Source of the DNA: Ptiloglossa arizonensis
Taxonomy: Eukaryota; Arthropoda; Insecta; Hymenoptera; Colletidae
Direction of reading: 5' to 3'
NCBI RefSeq assembly: GCF_051014685.1
Contig: NW_027478723.1
Location: 248,001 to 312,000, forward strand
Length of the DNA: 64,000 nt
Shown here: positions 24,926-37,277 of the stretch, piece by piece
Position numbering within the stretch: the stretch's first letter is position 1
Layout: the number at the start of each line of letters is the position of its first letter
The notes under the pieces: model-generated
Database searches by the model: none
What the model was told of the DNA's origin: nothing
What the model saw: only the letters and a program-made list of their open reading frames with translations
Made by a program: the position numbers and the translations under genes

Positions 24926-25200
24926 AAAATTTTGAGTTTCTGAAGCGTTTCTTACCTCCAAACTGCCATATCTCGCGAACGGATTGACCAATCCGCAAAA
25001 TTTCTGTTGCATCTGAAAGTAGAAACTCGCCCGATTACAACGGTATGCGCACTTTTCCCCTAGGCCGTTCTTGTTATTCGTTTCGAGCATCAGAACTGCG
25101 AATATTTTGAGTTTCTCAAGCGTTTCTTACCTCCAAACTGCCATATCTCGCGAACGGATTGACCAATCCGCAAAATTTCTGTTGCATCTAAAAGTAGAAA

Positions 25201-28200
25201 CTCGCCCGATTACAACGGTATGCGTACTTTTCCCCCAGGCCGTTCTTGTTATTCGTTTCGAGCATCAGAACTGCGAAAATTTTGAGTTTCTCAAGCGTTT
25301 CTTATCTCCAAACTGCCATATCTCGCGAACGGGTTGATCAATCCGCAAAATTTCTGTTGCATCTGAAAGTAGAAACTCGCCCGATTACAACGGGGGGTGT
25401 AGTTTTCCCCTAGGCCGTTCCAGTTATTCATTTCGAGCATCAGAACTGGGAAAATTTTGAGTTTCTGAAGCTGTTCTTACCTGCAAACTGCCATATCTCG
25501 CGAACGGATTGACCAATCCGCAAAATTTCTGTTGCATCTGAAAGTAGAAACTCGCCCGATTACAACGGGAGGTGTAGTTTTCCCCTAGGCCGTTCCAGTT
25601 ATTCATTTCGAGCATCAGAACTGCGAAAATTTTGAGTTTCTGAAGCGTTTCTTACCTCCATACTGCCATATCTCTCGAACGGATTGACCAATCCGCAAAA
25701 TTTCTGTTGCATCTGAAAGTAGAAACTCTCCCGATTACAACGGTATGCGTACTTCTCCCCTAGGCCGTTCTAGTCATTCGTTTCGAGCATCAGAACTGCG
25801 AAACTTTTGAGTTTCTCAAGCGTTTCTTATCTCCAAACAGCCATATCTCGCGAACGGATTGATCAATCCGCAAAATTTCTGTTGCATCTGAAAGTAGAAA
25901 CTCTCCCGATTACAACGGTATGCGTACTTCTCCCCTAGGCCGTTCTAGTCATTCGTTTCGAGCATCAGAACTGCGAAAATTTTGAGTTTCTCAAGCGTTT
26001 CTTATCTCCAAACTGCCATATCTCGCGAACGGATGGATCAATCCGCAAAATTTTTGTTGCATCTGAAAGTAGAAACTCGCCCGATTACAACGGTAGGTGT
26101 AGTTTTCCCCTAGGCCGTCCCAGTTATTCATTTCGAGCATCAGAACTGCGAAAATTTTGAGTTTCCCCTAGCGTTTCTTACCTCCAAACTGCCATATCTC
26201 GCGAACGGATTGACCAATCCGCAAAATTTCTGTTGCTTCTGAAAGTAGAAACTCGCCCGATTACGAAGGTATGCGCACTTTTCCCCTAGGCCGTTCTAGT
26301 TATTCGTATCGAGCATCAGAAATGCGAAAATTTTGAGTTTCTCAAGCGTTTCTTATCTCCAAACTGCCATATCTCGCGAACGGATTGATCAATCCGCAAA
26401 ATTTCTGTTGCATCTGAAAGTAGAAACTCGCCCGATTACAACGGGAGGTGTAGTTTTCCCCTAGGCCGTTCCAGTTATTCATTTCGAGCATCAGAACTGC
26501 GAAAATTTTGAGTTTCTGAAGCGTTTCTTACCTCCAAACTGCCATATCTCTCGAACGGATTGACCAATCCGCAAAATTTCTGTTGCATCTGAAAGTAGAA
26601 ACTCTCCCGATTACAACGGTATGCGTACTTCTCCCCTAGGCCGTTCTAGTCATTCGTTTCGAGCATCAGAACTGCGAAAATTTTGAGTTTCTCAAGCGTT
26701 TCTTATCTCCAAACAGCCATATCTCGCGAACGGATTGATCAATCCGCAAAATTTCTGTTGCATCTGAAAGTAGAAACTCGCCCGATTACAACGGGAGGTG
26801 TAGTTTTCCCCTAGGCCGTTCCAGTTATTCATTTCGAGCATCAGAACTGGGAAAATTTTGAGTTTCTGAAGCTGTTCTTACCTCCAAACTGCCATATCTC
26901 TCGAACGGATTGACCAATCCGCAAAATTTCTGTTGCATCTGAAAGTAGAAACTCTCCCGATTACAACGGTATGCGTACTTCTACCCTAGGCCGTTCTAGT
27001 CATTCGTTTCGAGCATCAGAACTGCGAAAATTTTGAGTTTCTCAAGCGTTTCTAATCTCCAAACAGCCATATCTCGCGAACGGATTGATCAATCCGCAAA
27101 ATTTCTGTTGCATCTGAAAGTAGAAACTCGCCCGATTACAACGGTAGGTGTAGTTTTCCCCTAGGCCGTCCCAGTTATTCATTTCGAGCATCAGAACTGC
27201 GAAAATTTTGAGTTTCCCCTAGCGTTTCTTACCTCCAAACTGCCATATCTCGCGAACGGATTGACCAATCCGCAAAATTTCTGTTGCTTCTGAAAGTAGA
27301 AACTCGCCCGATTACGAAGGTATGCGCACTTTTCCCCTAGGCCGTTCTAGTTATTCGTATCGAGCATCAGAAATGCGAAAATTTTGAGTTTCTCAAGCGT
27401 TTCTTATCTCCAAACTGCCATATCTCGCGAACGGATTGATCAATCCGCAAAATTTCTGTTGCATCTGAAAGTAGAAACTCGCCCGATTACAACGGTATGC
27501 GTACTTTTCCCCCAGGCCGTTCTTGTTATTCGTTTCGAGCATCAGAACTGCGAAAATTTTGAGTTTCTCAAGCGTTTCTTATCTCCAAACTGCCATATCT
27601 CGCGAACGGGTTGATCAATCCGCAAAATTTCTGTTGCATCTGAAAGTAGAAACTCGCCCGATTACAACGGGGGGTGTAGTTTTCCCCTAGGCCGTTCCAG
27701 TTATTCATTTCGAGCATCAGAACTGGGAAAATTTTGAGTTTCTGAAGCTGTTCTTACCTGCAAACTGCCATATCTCGCGAACGGATTGACCAATCCGCAA
27801 AATTTCTGTTGCATCTGAAAGTAGAAACTCGCCCGATTACAACGGGAGGTGTAGTTTTCCCCTAGGCCGTTCCAGTTATTCATTTCGAGCATCAGAACTG
27901 CGAAAATTTTGAGTTTCTGAAGCGTTTCTTACCTCCATACTGCCATATCTCTCGAACGGATTGACCAATCCGCAAAATTTCTGTTGCATCTGAAAGTAGA
28001 AACTCTCCCGATTACAACGGTATGCGTACTTCTCCCCTAGGCCGTTCTAGTCATTCGTTTCGAGCATCAGAACTGCGAAACTTTTGAGTTTCTCAAGCGT
28101 TTCTTATCTCCAAACAGCCATATCTCGCGAACGGATTGATCAATCCGCAAAATTTCTGTTGCATCTGAAAGTAGAAACTCTCCCGATTACAACGGTATGC

Positions 28201-29754
28201 GTACTTCTCCCCTAGGCCGTTCTAGTCATTCGTTTCGAGCATCAGAACTGCGAAAATTTTGAGTTTCTCAAGCGTTTCTTATCTCCAAACTGCCATATCT
28301 CGCGAACGGATGGATCAATCCGCAAAATTTTTGTTGCATCTGAAAGTAGAAACTCGCCCGATTACAACGGTAGGTGTAGTTTTCCCCTAGGCCGTCCCAG
28401 TTATTCATTTCGAGCATCAGAACTGCGAAAATTTTGAGTTTCCCCTAGCGTTTCTTACCTCCAAACTGCCATATCTCGCGAACGGATTGACCAATCCGCA
28501 AAATTTCTGTTGCTTCTGAAAGTAGAAACTCGCCCGATTACGAAGGTATGCGCACTTTTCCCCTAGGCCGTTCTAGTTATTCGTATCGAGCATCAGAAAT
28601 GCGAAAATTTTGAGTTTCTCAAGCGTTTCTTATCTCCAAACTGCCATATCTCGCGAACGGATTGATCAATCCGCAAAATTTCTGTTGCATCTGAAAGTAG
28701 AAACTCGCCCGATTACAACGGGAGGTGTAGTTTTCCCCTAGGCCGTTCCAGTTATTCATTTCGAGCATCAGAACTGCGAAAATTTTGAGTTTCTGAAGCG
28801 TTTCTTACCTCCAAACTGCCATATCTCTCGAACGGATTGACCAATCCGCAAAATTTCTGTTGCATCTGAAAGTAGAAACTCTCCCGATTACAACGGTATG
28901 CGTACTTCTCCCCTAGGCCGTTCTAGTCATTCGTTTCGAGCATCAGAACTGCGAAAATTTTGAGTTTCTCAAGCGTTTCTTATCTCCAAACAGCCATATC
29001 TCGCGAACGGATTGATCAATCCGCAAAATTTCTGTTGCATCTGAAAGTAGAAACTCGCCCGATTACAACGGGAGGTGTAGTTTTCCCCTAGGCCGTTCCA
29101 GTTATTCATTTCGAGCATCAGAACTGGGAAAATTTTGAGTTTCTGAAGCTGTTCTTACCTCCAAACTGCCATATCTCTCGAACGGATTGACCAATCCGCA
29201 AAATTTCTGTTGCATCTGAAAGTAGAAACTCTCCCGATTACAACGGTATGCGTACTTCTACCCTAGGCCGTTCTAGTCATTCGTTTCGAGCATCAGAACT
29301 GCGAAAATTTTGAGTTTCTCAAGCGTTTCTAATCTCCAAACAGCCATATCTCGCGAACGGATTGATCAATCCGCAAAATTTCTGTTGCATCTGAAAGTAG
29401 AAACTCGCCCGATTACAACGGTAGGTGTAGTTTTCCCCTAGGCCGTCCCAGTTATTCATTTCGAGCATCAGAACTGCGAAAATTTTGAGTTTCCCCTAGC
29501 GTTTCTTACCTCCAAACTGCCATATCTCGCGAACGGATTGACCAATCCGCAAAATTTCTGTTGCTTCTGAAAGTAGAAACTCGCCCGATTACGAAGGTAT
29601 GCGCACTTTTCCCCTAGGCCGTTCTAGTTATTCGTATCGAGCATCAGAAATGCGAAAATTTTGAGTTTCTCAAGCGTTTCTTATCTCCAAACTGCCATAT
29701 CTCGCGAACGGATTGATCAATCCGCAAAATTTCTGTTGCATCTGAAAGTAGAAA
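25201..29754. repeat. 13-mer higher-order repeat, 2277 bp, two copies
   Basis: Units are 25201-27477 and 27478-29754, ending sharply where a D-type monomer is followed by an E instead of the 'cccccagg' monomer. The unit is 13 x 175 + 2 because two monomers carry a one-base insertion ('gtttcccctagcg' instead of 'gtttctcaagcg', at 26161, 27212, 28438 and 29489). Other marks are 'tacttttcccccagg', 'gaacgggttgatc', 'acggggggtgtag', 'ctccatactgcc', 'cgaaacttttgag', and 'gattacgaagg'. The two copies look almost identical by eye. The unit itself holds an internal six-monomer (1051-bp) repeat. Confidence 0.93.
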
Positions 29755-30977
29755 CTCGCCCGATTACAACGGGAGGTGTAGTTTTCCCCTAGGCCGTTCC
29801 AGTTATTCATTTCGAGCATCAGAACTGCGAAAATTTTGAGTTTCTGAAGCGTTTCTTACCTCCAAACTGCCATATCTCTCGAACGGATTGACCAATCCGC
29901 AAAATTACTGTTGCATCTGAAAGTAGAAACTCTCCCGATTACAACGGTATGCGTACTTCTCCCCTAGGCCGTTCTAGTCATTCGTTTCGAGCATCAGAAC
30001 TGCGAAAATTTTGAGTTTCTCAAGCGTTTCTTATCTCTAAACAGCCATATCTCGCGAACGGATTGATCAATCCGCAAAATTTCTGTTGCATCTGAAAGTA
30101 GAAACTCGCCCGATTACAACGGTAGGTGTAGTTTTCCCCTAGGCCGTTCCAGTTATTCATTTCGAGCATCAGAACTGCGAAAATTTTGAGTCTCTCAAGC
30201 GTTTCTTACCTCCAAACTGCCATATCTCGCGAACGGATTGACAATCCGAAAAATTTCTGTTGCTTCTGAAAGTAGAAACTCGCCCGATTACAACGGTATG
30301 CGCACTTTTCCCCTAGGCCGTTCTAGTTATTCGTATCGAGCATCAGAAATGCGAAAATTTTGAGTTTCTCAAGCGATTCTTATCTCCAAACTGCCATATC
30401 TCGCGAACGGATTGATCAATCCGCAAAATTTCTGTTGCATCTGAAAGTAGAAACTCGCCCGATTACAACGGGAGGTGTAGTTTTCCCCTAGGCCGTTCCA
30501 GTTATTCATTTCGAGCATCAGAACTGGGAAAATTTTGAGTTTCTGAAGCTGTTCTTACCTCCAAACTGCCATATCTCTCGAACGGATTGACCAATCCGCA
30601 AAATTTCTGTTGCATCTGAAAGTAGAAACTCTCCCGATTACAACGGTATGCGTACTTCTACCCTAGGCCGTTCTAGTCATTCGTTTCGAGCATCAGAACT
30701 GCGAAAATTTTGAGTTTCTCAAGCGTTTCTAATCTCCAAACAGCCATATCTCGCGAACGGATTGATCAATCCGCAAAATTTCTGTTGCATCTGAAAGTAG
30801 AAACTCGCCCGATTACAACGGTAGGTGTAGTTTTCCCCTAGGCCGTTCCAGTTATTCATTTCGAGCATCAGAACTGCGAAAATTTTGAGTCTCTCAAGCG
30901 TTTCTTACCTCCAAACTGCAATATCTCGCGAACGGATTGACAATCCGCAAAATTTCTGTTGCTTCTGAAAGTAGAAA
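25201..30977. repeat. Lineage 2 (D/E/F/G) satellite block
   Basis: From 25201 the array changes composition: D (tatcgagcatcagaaatg), E (gggaggtgtag, ccagttattcatt, tctctcgaac), F (tgcgtacttct, tagtcattcg, aaacagcc) and G (gagtctctcaag, gacaatcc, ttgcttctg). After the two 13-mer units, 29755-30977 holds E-F-G-D-E-F-G. Two G monomers with 'gacaatcc' are 174 bp. E and F are usually followed by 'ctctcccg' or preceded by it, so the monomer boundary box is itself type-specific. The block ends at 30978, where an A monomer begins with 'ctcgcccgaatac'. Confidence 0.9.
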
Positions 30978-31855
30978 CTCGCCCGAATACAACGGTATGC
31001 GCACTCTTCCCCTAGGGCGTACTAGTTATTCGTTTCGAGCATCAAAAATGCGAAAATTTTAAGTTTCTCAAGCGTTAGTTACCTCCAAACTGCCATATCT
31101 CGCGAACGGATTAACCAATTCGCAAAATTTCTATTGCATCTGAAAGTAGAAACTCGCCCGATTACAACGGTATGCGCACTTTGCCCCTAGGCCGTTCCTG
31201 TTATTCGTTTCGAGCATCAGAACTGCGAATATTTTGAGTTTCTCAAGCGTTTCTTACCTCCAAACTGCCATATCTCGCGAACGGATTGACCAATCCGCAA
31301 AATTTCTGTTGCTTCTGAAAGTAGAAACTCGCCCGATTACAACGGTATGCGCACTTTTCCCGTAGGCCGTACTAGTTATTCTTTTCGAGCATCAAAAATG
31401 CGAAAATTTTGAGTTTCCCAAGCGTTAGTTACCTCCAAACTGCCATATCTCGCGAACGGATTAACCAATTCGCAAAATTTCTGTTGCATCTGAAAGTAGA
31501 AACTCGCCCGATTACAACGGTATGCGCACTTTTCCCCTAGGCCGTTCTTGTTATTCGTTTCGAGCATCAGAACTGCGAATATGTTGAGTTTCTCAAGCGT
31601 TTCTTACCTCCAAACTGCCATATCTCGCGAACGGATTGACAAATCCGCAAAATTTCTGTTGCATCTGAAAGTAGAAACTCGCCCGATTACAACGGTAGGT
31701 GTAGTTTTCCCCTAGGCCTTTCTAGTTATTCGTTTCGAGCATCAGAACTGCGAAAATTTTGAGTTTCTGAAGCGTTTCTTACATCCAAACTGCCATATCT
31801 CGCGAACGGATTGACCAATCCGCAAAATTTCTGTTGCTTCTGAAAGTAGAAACTC
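29395..31855. repeat. Left member of a 20.47-kb-spaced paralogous pair
   Basis: About 2.46 kb here matches 49867-52327 at a constant offset of 20472 bp. The match runs across the lineage 2 to lineage 1 junction at 30978/51450. Shared private marks are 'gacaatccgaaaaattt' near 30240 and 50712, 'gccgttcctg' near 31191 and 51664, 'cccgtagg' at 31359 and 51831, and 'gaatatgttgag' near 31577 and 52049. 'aaaattactgtt' near 29903 is private to this copy. Confidence 0.87.
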
Positions 31856-34390
31856 GCCCGATTACAACGGTATGCGCACTTTTCCCCTAGGCCGTACTAG
31901 TTATTCGTATCGAGCATCAAAAATGCGAAAATTTTGAGTTTCTCAAGCGTTAGTTACCTCCAAACTGCCATATCTCGCGAACGGATTAACCAATTCGCAA
32001 AATTTCTGTTGCATCTGAAAGTAGAAACTCGCCCGATTACAACGGTATGCGCACTTTTCCCCTAGGCCGTTCTTGTTATTCGTTTCGAGCATCAGAACTG
32101 CGAATATTTTGAGTTTCTCAAGCGTTTCTTACCTCCAAACTGCCATATCTCGCGAACGGATTGACCAATCCGCAAAATTTCTGTTGCATCTGAAAGTAGA
32201 AACTCGCCCGATTACAACGGTAGGTGTAGTTTTCCCCTAGGCCTTTCTAGTTATTCGTTTCGAGCATCAGAACTGCGAAAATTTGGAGTTTCTGAAGCGT
32301 TTCTTACATCCAAACTGCCATATCTCGCGAACGGATTGACCAATCCGCAAAATTTCTGTTGCATCTGAAAGTAGAAACTCGCCCGATTACAACGGTATGC
32401 GCACTTTTCCCCTAGGCCGTTCTAGTTATTCGTGTCGAGCATTAGAACTGCGAAAATTTTGAGTTTCTCAAGCGTTTCTTACCTCCAAACTGCCATATCT
32501 CGCGAACGGATTGACCAATCCGCAAAATTTCTGTTGCATCTAAAAGTAGAAACTCGCCCGATTACAACGGTATGCGTACTTTTCCCCTAGGCCGTTCTTG
32601 TTATTCGTTTCGAGCATCAGAACTGCGAAAATTTTGAGTTTCTCAAGCGTTTCTTATCTCCAAACTGCCATATCTCGCGAACGGATTGACCAAGCCGCAA
32701 AATTTCTGTTGCATCTGAAAGTAGAAACTCGCCCGATTACAACGGTATGCGCACTTTTCCCCTAGGCCGTTCTTGTTATTCGTTTCGAGCATCAGAACTG
32801 CGAAAATTTTGAGTTTCTCAAGCGTTTCTTATCTCCAAACTGCCATATCTCGCGAACGGATTGACCAAGCCGCAAAATTTCTGTTGCATCTGAAAGTAGA
32901 AACTCGCCCGATTACAACGGTATGCGCACTTTTCCCCTAGGCCGTTCTTGTTATTCGTTTCGAGCATCAGAACTGCGAAAATTTTGAATTTCTCAAGCGT
33001 TTCTTACCTCCAAACTGCTATATCTCGCGATCGGATTGACCAATCCGCAAAATTTCTGTTGCTTCTGAAAGTAGAAACTCGCCCGAATACAACGGTATGC
33101 GCACTCTTCCCCTAGGGCGTACTAGTTATTCGTTTCGAGCATCAAAATTGCGAAAATTTTGAGTTTCTCAAGCGTTAGTTACCTCCAAACTGCCATATCT
33201 CGCGAACGGATTAACCAATTCGCAAAATTTCTATTGCATCTGAAAGTAGAAACTCGCCCGATTACAACGGTATGCGCACTTTGCCCCTAGGCCGTTCTTG
33301 TTATTCGTTTCGAGCATCAGAACTGCGAATATTTTGAGTTTCTCAAGCGTTTCTTACATCCAAACTGCCATATCTCGCGAACGGATTGACCTATCCGCAA
33401 AATTTCTGTTGCTTCTGAAAGTAGAAACTCGCCCGATTACAACGGTATGCGCACTTTTCCCCTAGGCCGTACTAGTTATTCGTTTCGAGCATCAAAAATG
33501 CGAAAATTTTGAGTTTCTCAAGCGTTAGTTACCTCCAAACTGCCATATCTCGCGAACGGATTAACCAATTCGCAAAATTTCTGTTGCATCTGAAAGTAGA
33601 AACTCGCCCGATTACAACGGTATGCGCACTTTTCCCCTAGGCCGTTCTTGTTATTCGTTTCGAGCATCAGAACTGCGAATATTTTGAGTTTCTCAAGCGT
33701 TTCTTACCTCCAAACTGCCATATCTCGCGAACGGATTGACAAATCCGCAAAATTTCTGTTGCATCTGAAAGTAGAAACTCGCCCGATTACAACGGTAGGT
33801 GTAGTTTTCCCCTAGGCCTTTCTAGTTATTCGTTTCGAGCATCAGAACTGCGAAAATTTTGAGTTTCTGAAGCGTTTCTTACCTCCAAACTGCCATATCT
33901 CGCGAACGGATTGACCAATCCGCAAAATTTCTGTTGCTTCTGAAAGTAGAAACTCGCCCGATTACAACGGTATGCGCACTTTTCCCCTAGGCCGTACTAG
34001 TTATTCGTTTCGAGCATCAAAAATGCGAAAATTTTGAGTTTCTCAAGCGTTAGTTACCTCCAAACTGCCATATCTCGCGAACGGATTAACCAATTCGCAA
34101 AATTTCTATTGCATCTGAAAGTAGAAACTCGCCCGATTACAACGGTATGCGCACTTTGCCCCTAGGCCGTTCTTGTTATTCGTTTCGAGCATCAGAACTG
34201 CGAATATTTTGAGTTTCTCAAGCGTTTCTTACCTCCAAACTGCCATATCTCGCGAACGGATTGACCAATCCGCAAAATTTCTGTTGCATCTGAAAGTAGA
34301 AACTCGCCCGATTACAACGGTAGGTGTAGTTTTCCCCTAGGCCTTTCTAGTTATTCGTTTCGAGCATCAGAACTGCGAAAATTTTGAGTT
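30978..34390. repeat. Lineage 1 (A/B/C) block
   Basis: A-B-A-B-C order returns at 30978. The interior about 32220-33480 resembles the 20-mer region (gtgtcgagcattag near 32430, tcgcgatcggatt near 33028, gacctatccgc near 33385), so this is a distant, partly diverged copy of 18200-19260. The left part, 30978-31855, is instead paired with 51450-52327 (see the 20.47-kb pair). The right end lies within a chimeric monomer at 34303-34477. Confidence 0.88.
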
Positions 34391-34477
34391 TCTCAAGCGT
34401 TTCTTACCTCCAAACTGCCATATCTCGCGAACGGGTTGATCAATCCGCAAAATTTCTGTTGCATCTGAAAGTAGAAA
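34303..34477. repeat. Chimeric junction monomer, C type to lineage 2
   Basis: The 5' half is C type (taggtgtag, cctttctag) and matches the monomer at 39902-40076. The 3' end (gaacgggttgatcaatcc) matches the following monomer, 40077-40251. The two are fused in register, so the total stays 175 bp. It is what an in-register exchange or deletion of exactly one monomer length would leave. The point of exchange cannot be placed better than about 34385-34430 because the halves share sequence there. Confidence 0.75.
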
Positions 34478-37277
34478 CTCGCCCGATTACAACGGGGGGT
34501 GTAGTTTTCCCCTAGGCCGTTCCAGTTATTCATTTCGAGCATCAGAACTGGGAAAATTTTGAGTTTCTGAAGCTGTTCTTACCTGCAAACTGCCATATCT
34601 CGCGAACGGATTGACCAATCCGCAAAATTTCTGTTGCATCTGAAAGTAGAAACTCTCCCGATTACAACAGTATGCGTACTTCTCCCCTAGGCCGTTCTAG
34701 TCATTCGTTTCGAGCATCAGAACTGCGAAAATTTTGAGTTTCTCAAGCGTTTCTTATCTCCAAACTGCCATATCTCGCGAACGGATGGATCAATCCGCAA
34801 AATTTTTGTTGCATCTGAAAGTAGAAACTCGCCCTATTACAACGGTAGGTGTAGTTTTCCCCTAGGCCGTCCCAGTTATTCATTTCGAGCATCAGAACTG
34901 CGAAAATTTTGAGTTTCTCCTAGCGTTTCTTACCTCCAAACTGCCATATCTCGCGAACGGATTGACCAATCCGCAAAATTTCTGTTGCTTCTGAAAGTAG
35001 AAACTCGCCCGATTACAAAGGTATGCGCACTTTTCCCCTAGGCCGTTCTAGTTATTCGTATCGAGCATCAGAAATGCGAAAATTTTGAGTTTCGCAAGCG
35101 TTTCTTATCTCCAAACTGCCATATCTCGCAAACGGATTGATCAATCCGCAAAATTTCTGTTGCATCTGAAAGTAGAAACTCGCCCGATTACAACGGGAGG
35201 TGTAGTTTTCCCCTAGGCCGTTCCAGTTATTCATTTCGAGCATCAGAACTGCGAAAATTTTGAGTTTCTGAAGCGTTTCTTACCTCCATACTGCCATATC
35301 TCTCGAACGGATTGACCAATCCGCAAAATTTCTGTTGCATCTGAAAGTAGAAACTCTCCCGATTACAACGGTATGCGTACTTCTCCCCTAGGCCGTTCTA
35401 GTCATTCGTTTCGAGCATCAGAACTGCGAAAATTTTGAGTTTCTCAAGCGTTTCTTATCTCCAAACAGCCATATCTCGCGAACGGATTGATCAATCCGCA
35501 AAATTTCTGTTGCATCTGAAAGTAGAAACTCTCCCGATTACAACGGTATGCGTACTTCTCCCCTAGGCCGTTCTAGTCATTCGTTTCGAGCATCAGAACT
35601 GCGAAAATTTTGAGTTTCTCAAGCGTTTCTTATCTCCAAACTGCCATATCTCGCGAACGGATGGATCAATCCGCAAAATTTTTGTTGCATCTGAAAGTAG
35701 AAACTCGCCCGATTACAACGGTAGGTGTAGTTTTCCCCTAGGCCGTCCCAGTTATTCATTTCGAGCATCAGAACTGCGAAAATTTTGAGTTTCCCCTAGC
35801 GTTTCTTACCTCCAAACTGCCATATCTCGCGAACGGATTGACCAATCCGCAAAATTTCTGTGGCTTCTGAAAGTAGAAACTCGCCCGATTACGAAGGTAT
35901 GCGCACTTTTCCCCTAGGCCGTTCTAGTTATTCGTATCGAGCATCAGAAATGCGAAAATTTTGAGTTTCTCAAGCGTTTCTTATCTCCAAACTGCCATAT
36001 CTCGCGAACGGATTGATCAATCCGCAAAATTTCTGTTGCATCTGAAAGTAGAAACTCGCCCGATTACAACGGGAGGTGTAGTTTTCCCCTAGGCCGTTCC
36101 AGTTATTCATTTCGAGCATCAGAACTGCGAAAATTTTGAGTTTCTGAAGCGTTTCTTACCTCCAAACTGCCATATCTCTCGAACGGATTGACCAATCCGC
36201 AAAATTTCTGTTGCATCTGAAAGTAGAAACTCTCCCGATTACAACGGTATGCGTACTTCTCCCCTAGGCCGTTCTAGTCATTCGTTTCGAGCATCAGAAC
36301 TGCGAAAATTTTGAGTTTCTCAAGCGTTTCTTATCTCCAAACAGCCATATCTCGCGAACGGATTGATCAATCCGCAAAATTTCTGTTGCATCTGAAAGTA
36401 GAAACTCGCCCGATTACAACGGTAGGTGTAGTTTTCCGCTAGGCCGTTCCAGTTATTCATTTCGAGCATCAGAACTGCGAAAATTTTGAGTCTCTCAAGC
36501 GTTTCTTACCTCCAAACTGCCATATCTCGCGAACGGATTGACAATCCGAAAAATTTCTGTTGCTTCTGAAAGTAGAAACTCGCCCGATTACAACGGTATG
36601 CGCACTTTTCCCCTAGGCCGTTCTAGTTATTCGTATCGAGCATCAGAAATGCGAAAATTTTGAGTTTCTCAAGCGATTCTTATCTCCAAACTGCCATATC
36701 TCGCGAACGGATTGATCAATCCGCAAAATTTCTGTTGCATCTGAAAGTAGAAACTCGCCCGATTACAACGGGAGGTGTAGTTTTCCCCTAGGCCGTTCCA
36801 GTTATTCATTTCGAGCATCAGAACTGGGAAAATTTTGAGTTTCTGAAGCTGTTCTTACCTCCAAACTGCCATATCTCTCGAACGGATTGACCAATCCGCA
36901 AAATTTCTGTTGCATCTGAAAGTAGAAACTCTCCCGATTACAACGGTATGCGTACTTCTACCCTAGGCCGTTCTAGTCATTCGTTTCGAGCATCAGAACT
37001 GCGAAAATTTTGAGTTTCTCAAGCGTTTCTAATCTCCAAACAGCCATATCTCGCGAACGGATTGATCAATCCGCAAAATTTCTGTTGCATCTGAAAGTAG
37101 AAACTCGCCCGATTACAACGGTAGGTGTAGTTTTCCCCTAGGCCGTTCCAGTTATTCATTTCGAGCATCAGAACTGCGAAAATTTTGAGTCTCTCAAGCG
37201 TTTCTTACCTCCAAACTGCAATATCTCGCGAACGGATTGACAATCCGCAAAATTTCTGTTGCTTCTGAAAGTAGAAA
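34391..37277. repeat. Lineage 2 block, older relative of the 24-mer
   Basis: From 34431 the order matches the 24-mer beginning near 40205, at an offset of 5774 bp. Marks are 'acggggggtgtag', 'ttacaacagtatg', 'cgccctattac', 'gtttctcctagcg', 'gtttcgcaagcg' with 'ctcgcaaacgg', and 'ctgtggcttc'. It has one E-F-G trimer where 24-mer copies 1 and 2 have two, like copy 3. The private 'ttttccgctagg' (36432) is shared only with the 12-mer copy at 38531. Confidence 0.82.

Larger units (their letters stand above)
1..25200. repeat. Lineage 1 (A/B/C) satellite block
   Basis: This block is 144 consecutive monomers, mostly types A (gtactag, catcaaaaatgcg, gcgttagtt, attaaccaattcg), B (ttcttgttattcg, gcgaatatttt) and C (taggtgtag, cctttctag, ttctgaag, often ttgcttctg). 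A-B-C or A-B order recurs often. The register is exact. The only length changes I found are one inserted c near 4566 ('aaccggt') and one missing g near 5137 ('ttcgacatc'), which cancel. Isolated lineage 2 monomers are embedded here, for example near 3326-3500, 6301-6475, 7526-7700 and 8051-8400. The block contains several different higher-order periods, listed separately. Confidence 0.93.

Noticed and set aside
24899..25090. 63-codon minus-strand frames here and at 25424, 27701, 31376, 35052, 40826, 45025 and 49224, and the plus-strand frames at 25071, 53035 and 53910
   Set aside because: They all translate the same monomer boxes in different combinations. Conservation of the peptides is just conservation of the satellite.
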